Shown piece after piece: positions 5,535 through 9,313 of a DNA stretch of 9,313 nt. This DNA comes from Chloroflexota bacterium (lineage in GTDB: Bacteria; Chloroflexota; Dehalococcoidia; Lucifugimonadales; JADFKI01): positions 1 through 9,313 of the forward strand of contig VXRI01000222.1 in NCBI GenBank assembly GCA_009838595.1, written 5' to 3'. Below the pieces are notes generated by a model. It worked only from the letters and a program-made list of their open reading frames with translations. It was not told the DNA's origin and searched no databases. Position 1 is the first letter of the stretch. Each line of letters opens with the position of its first letter. Made by a program: the position numbers and the translations under genes.

Positions 5535-6299
5535 CTATCCTTGCCGCCGCAGCCGCTCAATCTCTTTGAGCAACGCACGCTCTCGCGCTTCTGACGCAAT
5601 CCGCGCCGTTCGTTCGGCGTCTGCGCGATCTTCGGCGCGGTTGGCTCGATTTTCTGCAAAATCCGCGCGGTCCTCTGCTGCGACGCGCTTGTCTATCGTG
5701 ATCCCGGTGATGGGGTCGAGCACGTCGAACTCGCGGCCGTCCCAGTGGAAATCGATATTCAGCAACTCGCTGTACGCAGTGACCGAGCCGTCATCGCCGG
5801 CGCGAAGTTCGTATGCCTGATATGCCCCGTCCACAAGACGCTCCCCAATGAGCGGAAACTCGTACAACTCGCCGCCGGTAGGGTCTAACCGCCAGTATTC
5901 GGATATTCCTAGGCTTTCATACCGGCTGCGCTTGTCTCCCATATCGTTCGACGCAGTACTCGGAGACGCCACTTCCATTGCGAATTCCGGCACTTTGCCG
6001 ATTTCCCACAGCCAGAAATTGGGCAGCTTCTCGCGTATCTCCTCGGCGGGAACATCGAACGCGATAAACAAGTCAGGCTTGATGCGTCTGTTGCCGTCCG
6101 TTCTGTCGTACGAGATGAAAATATCGCCATGAATAAAGACATCCGGCGAATCTTCGTACTTTTCGCGGAGCAACTGCCCTATGCGCGCTATTGGGAAGTA
6201 TTGCAGCATGCCGTCCTCCACACGGTCCGGCTCTTCGTAGAAGATGTCAGGCAGCGTCCTGTGTTCCCAAGCGTTGGTTATAGTTCCGGTAGTTGCCAT
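5535..6299 (-). CDS. Uma2 family (DUF820) putative PD-(D/E)XK nuclease with C-terminal coiled coil
   Basis: A 254-residue protein with the core signature of the Uma2/DUF820 family. It shows KPDLFIAF (74-81, D76), PEFAMEVASPST (104-115, E109) and NDMGDKRSRYESLGISEYWRLDP (118-140, K123). Together these fit the D...E...K arrangement of a restriction-endonuclease-like fold. The family's biological role is poorly known. After the nuclease domain comes a charged helix (about 204-253) with three clear heptads beginning RADFAEN, RANRAED and RADAERT (211-231), probably a coiled coil for oligomerisation. The ATG start is well supported by GGAGGG five bases upstream. It has no known link to B12 synthesis, yet it sits in the same orientation between cbiB and cobD, ending 8 nt before cobD. 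A 165-nt spacer with promoter-like sequence precedes it, suggesting later insertion into the operon, possibly also driving the genes downstream. Confidence 0.85.
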   Translation of the reverse strand: MATTGTITNAWEHRTLPDIFYEEPDRVEDGMLQYFPIARIGQLLREKYEDSPDVFIHGDIFISYDRTDGNRRIKPDLFIAFDVPAEEIREKLPNFWLWEIGKVPEFAMEVASPSTASNDMGDKRSRYESLGISEYWRLDPTGGELYEFPLIGERLVDGAYQAYELRAGDDGSVTAYSELLNIDFHWDGREFDVLDPITGITIDKRVAAEDRADFAENRANRAEDRADAERTARIASEARERALLKEIERLRRQG

Positions 6300-6304
6300 C
6301 TCAA

Positions 6305-6310
6305 CCCTCC
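6305..6310 (-). promoter_or_regulatory. Ribosome binding site of the Uma2 gene
   Basis: Minus-strand GGAGGG followed by five bases and the ATG at 6299. It is a near-consensus site and stronger than those of most cob genes here. Confidence 0.7.
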
Positions 6311-6332
6311 GGCGTTGAATTCCACACTACGC

Positions 6333-6338
6333 ATTATA
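6333..6338 (-). promoter_or_regulatory. Candidate -10 box (TATAAT) of a promoter for the Uma2 gene
   Basis: A perfect TATAAT on the minus strand, 33 nt before the Uma2 start codon, with a TG immediately before it. No good -35 hexamer stands 16-18 nt upstream. That position is instead occupied by the arm of a 14-bp palindrome (6354-6367). This would fit a regulated or activator-dependent internal promoter. The exact -10 match in an otherwise GC-rich region makes it worth recording, but it is a single motif. Confidence 0.45.
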
Positions 6339-6353
6339 CAGCGATCCGACGCT

Positions 6354-6367
6354 TTCGGCTTGCCGAA
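6354..6367. repeat. 14-bp palindrome at the -35 position, possible operator
   Basis: Arms TTCGGC and GCCGAA separated by two bases form a perfect inverted repeat. Its nearer edge lies 15 nt upstream of the TATAAT box, so it covers the expected -35 region. That is a natural place for a dimeric repressor to bind. It could equally be a tiny hairpin without function. Confidence 0.4.
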
Positions 6368-6409
6368 TTAAATGGCAAACATCGATACACATGCATGATT
6401 GATAGGCTA

Positions 6410-6419
6410 GGGCGCGCCC
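6410..6419. repeat. 10-bp palindrome GGGCGCGCCC
   Basis: A self-complementary GC block in the cbiB-Uma2 spacer, 45 nt after the cbiB stop codon. As RNA it could form only a very short stem with a minimal loop and no T-run follows, so it is not a convincing terminator. A chance origin in GC-rich DNA is possible. Confidence 0.25.
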
Positions 6420-6430
6420 ATCCCATCTTG

Positions 6431-6460
6431 TCCATCTATGTCAGTTCCATCTATGTCGGT
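6431..6460. repeat. Tandem direct repeat, 15-bp unit, two copies
   Basis: The plus strand carries tccatctatgtcagt (6431-6445) followed at once by tccatctatgtcggt (6446-6460), differing at one base. A partial third copy (ccatcttgtc, 6423-6432) abuts it. The array lies directly after the cbiB stop codon (6465) in the direction of transcription, upstream of the Uma2 promoter-like region. It may be a regulator-binding array, or simply slippage in non-coding DNA. Confidence 0.6.
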
Positions 6461-6464
6461 TTCA

Positions 6465-7460
6465 CTATAATCCCGCAATGAGCGCCATTACGCCTACCGC
6501 GACTGCCGCACCCAGCGCCGCCACGATGTACGCGAGATTCACCGTTCTACCGATGTCGATCGCGGTGGGTTCGCGGTGGGAGCTGCCTATGCGGTAGTGA
6601 TCGGGCTTTTCCAGCGCGACGCCTAGTAACCCCGCCGTTGCCGCGATTGTCCAGCCGGCGTTGGGGCTGTCGGTCATGCGGTGCTGTTGCCATGCGGTGC
6701 GACAGCCTCGCGCCGTGTTGTGACCGGACAGCGCGCCGGCGATTAGCAGCAGCATGGCGGATATTCGCGCCGGTATGAGGTTTAGCAAGTCGTCGATGCG
6801 CGCCGATGCCTTGCCCAAGTATTCGTACTTGCCGCGGTAGCCCACCATACTGTCCAGCGTGTTCGCCGCGCGATAGGCGAATGCGCCCGGCACGCCCAGA
6901 AGCGCGAATGCCAGCCACGGCGCGATGTAGCTGTCCGTAGTGTTCTCGGCGACCGACTCGATGGCGGCGGCGGCGACTAGCGGCTCAGACAGCGTGGCGG
7001 CGTCTCGACTGACGAGACTGCGGAGGCTGTGCCGCGCTTCGTCCACATCGTCGCCTTCGATGCTACGCTGCGTATCACGCGCCGCCTGTCCCAACCCGCG
7101 CACTGCGAATGTCGTCTTCAGCAATATCGCGCTGCCAAGCAAGTATGGCAAATCTCGCAGATACGCAATGTCTCGCAGATACGGCATATCGCCAAACTCG
7201 CGCAGGCCAATGACCGCAAGCCACCCCGCGCCGCAGAACAGCGCAGGCACGCCTATCGCCATCATCGCGCCAATCAGGAACGACGCCGTATCGCCACGTC
7301 CGTCAGCGAGCCGTTCTAGCACGGCTATAATCTTGCCCATCCAGACTACGGGATGCAGCGCGTTCGGTGGCTCTGGCAATAGGGTGTCCAGCGCAATGGC
7401 GAGCAGGAACACGGCGGCGTTCATCTGCCAGTCGGGATGTACGGGCAGCCACCAAGTCAT
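6465..7460 (-). CDS. cbiB: Adenosylcobinamide-phosphate synthase, CbiB (CobD of aerobic pathway)
   Basis: A 331-residue integral membrane enzyme that joins adenosylcobyric acid to aminopropanol phosphate (or aminopropanol), using ATP. Family motifs are LDTLLPEPPNALHPVVWMGK (24-43), LVSRDAATLSEP (149-160), AIESVAENTTDSYIAPW (166-182), AYRAANTLDSMVGY (195-208), KASARIDDLLNLIPARI (217-233) and SPNAGW with EKPDHYRIG (265-270, 284-292). Hydrophobic segments lie at about 15-28, 62-85, 180-196, 233-244, 269-283 and 306-329. I chose the ATG at 7460, which overlaps the cobS stop by one base (TGATG). A GTG five codons upstream (7475) lacks a ribosome site. Residues 93-108 hold a YLRD repeat from an 18-bp DNA duplication, between two membrane segments. 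Length matches the family. Confidence 0.96.
   Translation of the reverse strand: MTWWLPVHPDWQMNAAVFLLAIALDTLLPEPPNALHPVVWMGKIIAVLERLADGRGDTASFLIGAMMAIGVPALFCGAGWLAVIGLREFGDMPYLRDIAYLRDLPYLLGSAILLKTTFAVRGLGQAARDTQRSIEGDDVDEARHSLRSLVSRDAATLSEPLVAAAAIESVAENTTDSYIAPWLAFALLGVPGAFAYRAANTLDSMVGYRGKYEYLGKASARIDDLLNLIPARISAMLLLIAGALSGHNTARGCRTAWQQHRMTDSPNAGWTIAATAGLLGVALEKPDHYRIGSSHREPTAIDIGRTVNLAYIVAALGAAVAVGVMALIAGL
7153..7183. repeat. 18-bp-period tandem repeat inside cbiB
   Basis: The 13-mer tctcgcagatacg occurs at 7153-7165 and 7171-7183. It encodes a doubled YLRD element in a loop between predicted membrane segments of CbiB. The period is a multiple of three, so the frame is kept. It is likely a small in-frame duplication tolerated in a variable loop. 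Confidence 0.65.
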
Positions 7461-8335
7461 CACAGGCTCTGCCACAGCGCTTCAAGAAGTGGTGAAAATA
7501 TGGGAAAACGCGAGGACGCGAGTAGCAGAGCCAACAGCAGCACCGCCACTTCCGCCACTTCGTTCACTGCGCCGTATATGTCGCCCGTAACGCCGCCCAG
7601 CAGTCGCGTTGCCCATGCGCCGATGCCCCATGCTACAGCACACGCCGTCGCGAACAGTATCAAGCCGACATGCCCCGCCAGCGCAATGCTCACAATCAGA
7701 GTGAAGGCGAAGCCTAGTATCAGCTGCCATCTGATACGCTGCTCGCCGCCCTCGAAGAACGCCACGCCAAGCCCGTTCTGACGGATGTATGGGTAGAGTT
7801 CCATCGTCAGCAGCACCGCCCAGCGCGATAGGCAGGGGAACAGCGCCAACAGGGGCAGCTTGATAGACCATACCCCGGTCGGCGCTATGGCAGATGGCAG
7901 AGCGGCAAGTACTGAAACTTTTATTATCAGAAGACATACCACGCCTATGACCGCAAAAGCGCCCACATGCGGGTCTCGTAGTATCGCAAGACGGCGCTCG
8001 CGGTCAAACCCGCCGAGCAGTGCGTCGCACGAATCCATGAAGCCATCTAAATGCAGAGCGCGCGTCAACACGACCAGGGCGACAACGAGCAAGACCGCCC
8101 ACAACAGAGCCGTAAATGTGGGATAACTGGGTTGTTCATAAATGGTTAACGGAGCGTATCCGAACCAACCTGCATTAAACCCCATCAAGAGCGGCTGAAT
8201 GCCGGCGAGCGTGATGCCCAGCAACAAGCCCACAAGCGGAAACCAGCCGCGCGCGGATGCCATAGAGACCGGCGCGCCGCGCGGCGCAAAGGGCAGGATA
8301 GTCAGAAAGCCAATGGCGGAGCGCAGACCATTCAT
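7460..8335 (-). CDS. cobS: Adenosylcobinamide-GDP ribazoletransferase (cobalamin synthase), CobS
   Basis: A 291-residue polytopic membrane enzyme that joins adenosylcobinamide-GDP with alpha-ribazole (phosphate) to form adenosylcobalamin (phosphate). The diagnostic segment is LHLDGFMDSCDALLGG (95-109) followed by DRERRLAILRDPHVG (111-125). The aspartates D97, D101 and D104 are the probable metal ligands of this CDP-alcohol-phosphotransferase-like family. A second conserved block, GGVTGDIYGAVNEVAE, is at 247-262 near the C-terminus. Hydrophobic stretches lie at about 31-52, 74-93, 124-147, 155-177, 204-220, 221-239 and 262-273. Length is at the upper end for the family (about 250-290). The ATG at 8335 overlaps the cobT stop codon (ATGA). 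The stop overlaps cbiB by one base, so cobT, cobS and cbiB look translationally coupled. Confidence 0.96.
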   Translation of the reverse strand: MNGLRSAIGFLTILPFAPRGAPVSMASARGWFPLVGLLLGITLAGIQPLLMGFNAGWFGYAPLTIYEQPSYPTFTALLWAVLLVVALVVLTRALHLDGFMDSCDALLGGFDRERRLAILRDPHVGAFAVIGVVCLLIIKVSVLAALPSAIAPTGVWSIKLPLLALFPCLSRWAVLLTMELYPYIRQNGLGVAFFEGGEQRIRWQLILGFAFTLIVSIALAGHVGLILFATACAVAWGIGAWATRLLGGVTGDIYGAVNEVAEVAVLLLALLLASSRFPIFSPLLEALWQSL

Positions 8336-9313
8336 TGCTTGTCCGGGCTGATCGGAAGCGCGCCGTCGCCCACAAGCACTTCAACTTCGCCATCGTCGCG
8401 GTCGGATACGCCTGCTTCGCCGAATGTCGCCATCTCGCTTAGGCACGCCGCCGCCGCCTCGACTAAGGGCATTGCGAGAACCGCGCCGCTGCCTTCGCCG
8501 AGTCGCATGTCGAGTTCCAACAAGGGCAGTAAGTTCAGGTGCGAGAGTGCGATGCTATGTCCCCTCTCGGCGGAACGGTGCGAAGCGATCATGTAGTCGC
8601 GCGCAGTGGGGCAGAGCGCCTGCGCGATGAGCATCGCCGCGCCGGATATAAATCCGTCCACGATTAGCGCGCGCCGCATGCTCGCCGTTCCCAGCGCCAC
8701 TCCAGCAAGCACGCCAATCTCGAATCCGCCAACCTTCGCCAGCACTCCCAACCCGTCCGATGGGTCAGGCGCGTTGACCTCGAGCGCGCGCTGCACGATT
8801 GCGGCTTTGTGCGCCAACTCTTCGGGATTACGTCCCGTGCCTGCTCCGGTCGTTTCCTGCGGAGATGCGCCCGTGAACGCGGCTGTGATGGCGCTCGACG
8901 CTGTTGTGTTGCCGATGCCCATCTCGCCCGCCGCAATCAGGTCCGCCCCGGACTCGGCGGCTTCCACGGCAATCTCGAAGCCCGCCAGCACGCTGCGCTC
9001 CGCTTGTTCACGAGTCATCGCCGGACCTTCGCTGATGTCCGCCGTGCCGATGTCGATGCGTACCGAGCGCAATTCAGGATGCTCTGGCAAGTCCGCCGCA
9101 ACGCCCGCATCCACGATAATCTGCCGTGCGCCGATTCTGCGCGCCATCACGCTAACCGCCGCGCCACCCGCGAGGAAGTTCAGCACCATCTGCGCCGTAA
9201 CCTCTTGTGGATAGCCGGTAACGCCCTGCGCCACGACGCCATGGTCGCCCGCCGCGACTATGACCGCCTTGCCGCCGATGCTCGGACGCTCGCTGCCAAA
9301 TATACCCGCAAGC
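8332..9313 (-). CDS. cobT: Nicotinate-nucleotide:dimethylbenzimidazole phosphoribosyltransferase (CobT), 5' end outside window
   Basis: 326 residues are visible and the frame is open to the right edge, so roughly the first 25-30 residues are missing compared with the usual 350. CobT transfers phosphoribose from nicotinate mononucleotide to the lower-ligand base, giving alpha-ribazole phosphate for CobS. In visible-residue numbering the motifs are AAGDHGV (20-26), GVTGYPQEVTAQMVLNFLAG (30-49), GEMGIGNTTASSA (129-141), VGGFEIGVLAG (194-204), LDMRLGEGSGA (267-277) and ATFGEAGVS (295-303). E299 probably matches the catalytic glutamate near the C-terminus of Salmonella CobT. A GTG at 9234 could be mistaken for the start, but conserved sequence (SIGGKAVIVAAGDHGV) continues upstream of it. 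A short acidic tail of about 20 residues follows the last motif. It is the most upstream gene seen. The operon promoter, and any cobalamin riboswitch, would lie beyond 9313. Confidence 0.96.
   Translation of the reverse strand, partial: LAGIFGSERPSIGGKAVIVAAGDHGVVAQGVTGYPQEVTAQMVLNFLAGGAAVSVMARRIGARQIIVDAGVAADLPEHPELRSVRIDIGTADISEGPAMTREQAERSVLAGFEIAVEAAESGADLIAAGEMGIGNTTASSAITAAFTGASPQETTGAGTGRNPEELAHKAAIVQRALEVNAPDPSDGLGVLAKVGGFEIGVLAGVALGTASMRRALIVDGFISGAAMLIAQALCPTARDYMIASHRSAERGHSIALSHLNLLPLLELDMRLGEGSGAVLAMPLVEAAAACLSEMATFGEAGVSDRDDGEVEVLVGDGALPISPDKQ

Noticed and set aside
5535..6299. Mobile element carrying the Uma2 gene
   Set aside because: No transposase, terminal inverted repeats or target-site duplication could be found around it.
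6405..6420. Terminator after cbiB at the GGGCGCGCCC palindrome
   Set aside because: It leaves almost no loop and no T-run follows on the minus strand.
7461..7475. GTG start for cbiB at 7475
   Set aside because: It would lengthen the overlap with cobS to 16 nt and has no ribosome site. ATG 7460 gives the TGATG overlap and the usual N-terminus.
58..9214. Many plus-strand open frames (for example 1392-1832, 3599-4036, 4258-4800, 4937-5569, 6940-7590, 8606-9214)
   Set aside because: All lie opposite well-recognised minus-strand genes or their edges, show no family motifs, and are rich in Ser/Arg/Ala as expected for antisense frames in GC-rich DNA.
9232..9234. GTG at 9234 as the start of a complete cobT
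   Set aside because: The frame continues upstream to the window edge with conserved CobT sequence including AAGDHGV, so the gene is cut by the window rather than starting here.

Overview
This window is a nearly gap-free run of late cobalamin (vitamin B12) biosynthesis genes, all on the minus strand, so transcription runs from high to low coordinates. The order of transcription is cobT (5' end outside the window), cobS, cbiB, a Uma2-family (DUF820) nuclease-like gene, cobD (threonine-phosphate decarboxylase), cobC (phosphatase), cobQ/cbiP, two very small unrecognised ORFs, cobU, a PduX-like threonine kinase, and the first 41 codons of a tetrapyrrole methylase that is probably CbiE. I see no plus-strand gene, no tRNA or rRNA, no CRISPR array and no transposase.

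Layout. 8332-9313 cobT, 7460-8335 cobS and 6465-7460 cbiB are joined by 4-nt (ATGA) and 1-nt (TGATG) stop/start overlaps. A 165-nt spacer (6300-6464) follows, with a 15-bp-period direct repeat, a 14-bp palindrome and a TATAAT box. Then come the Uma2 gene (5535-6299, strong ribosome binding site) and, 8 nt later, cobD (4321-5526). A 116-nt spacer separates cobD from cobC (3557-4204), and 42 nt separate cobC from cobQ (1946-3514). The 257-nt stretch 1689-1945 looks empty at first but holds two small ORFs. The second overlaps the TTG start of cobU (1046-1687) by TTGA. cobU overlaps pduX (111-1049) by ATGA, and pduX overlaps the methylase start (123) by 13 nt.

How the genes work together. PduX (Thr to Thr-P), CobD (Thr-P to aminopropanol phosphate) and CbiB (attachment to the corrin) make and add the linker of the lower ligand. 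CobQ amidates to cobyric acid just before CbiB. CobU activates the product to the GDP form, CobT makes alpha-ribazole phosphate, CobS joins the two halves, and CobC removes the phosphate. The last gene, if CbiE, belongs to corrin-ring methylation, so the operon probably continues into ring-building genes to the left. No corrinoid adenosyltransferase or dimethylbenzimidazole synthase gene is visible.

Organism. The DNA is visibly GC-rich, uses TTG and GTG starts, has the anaerobic-type (Salmonella-like) late pathway, and carries a Uma2 gene, a family especially abundant in Chloroflexota and Cyanobacteria. I infer a bacterium, perhaps Chloroflexota, with low certainty.

The least ordinary parts are the Uma2 gene lodged in the B12 operon with its own promoter-like and operator-like sequence, the two small ORFs between cobQ and cobU with a strong inverted repeat, and a roughly 44-residue low-complexity insertion in CobD.
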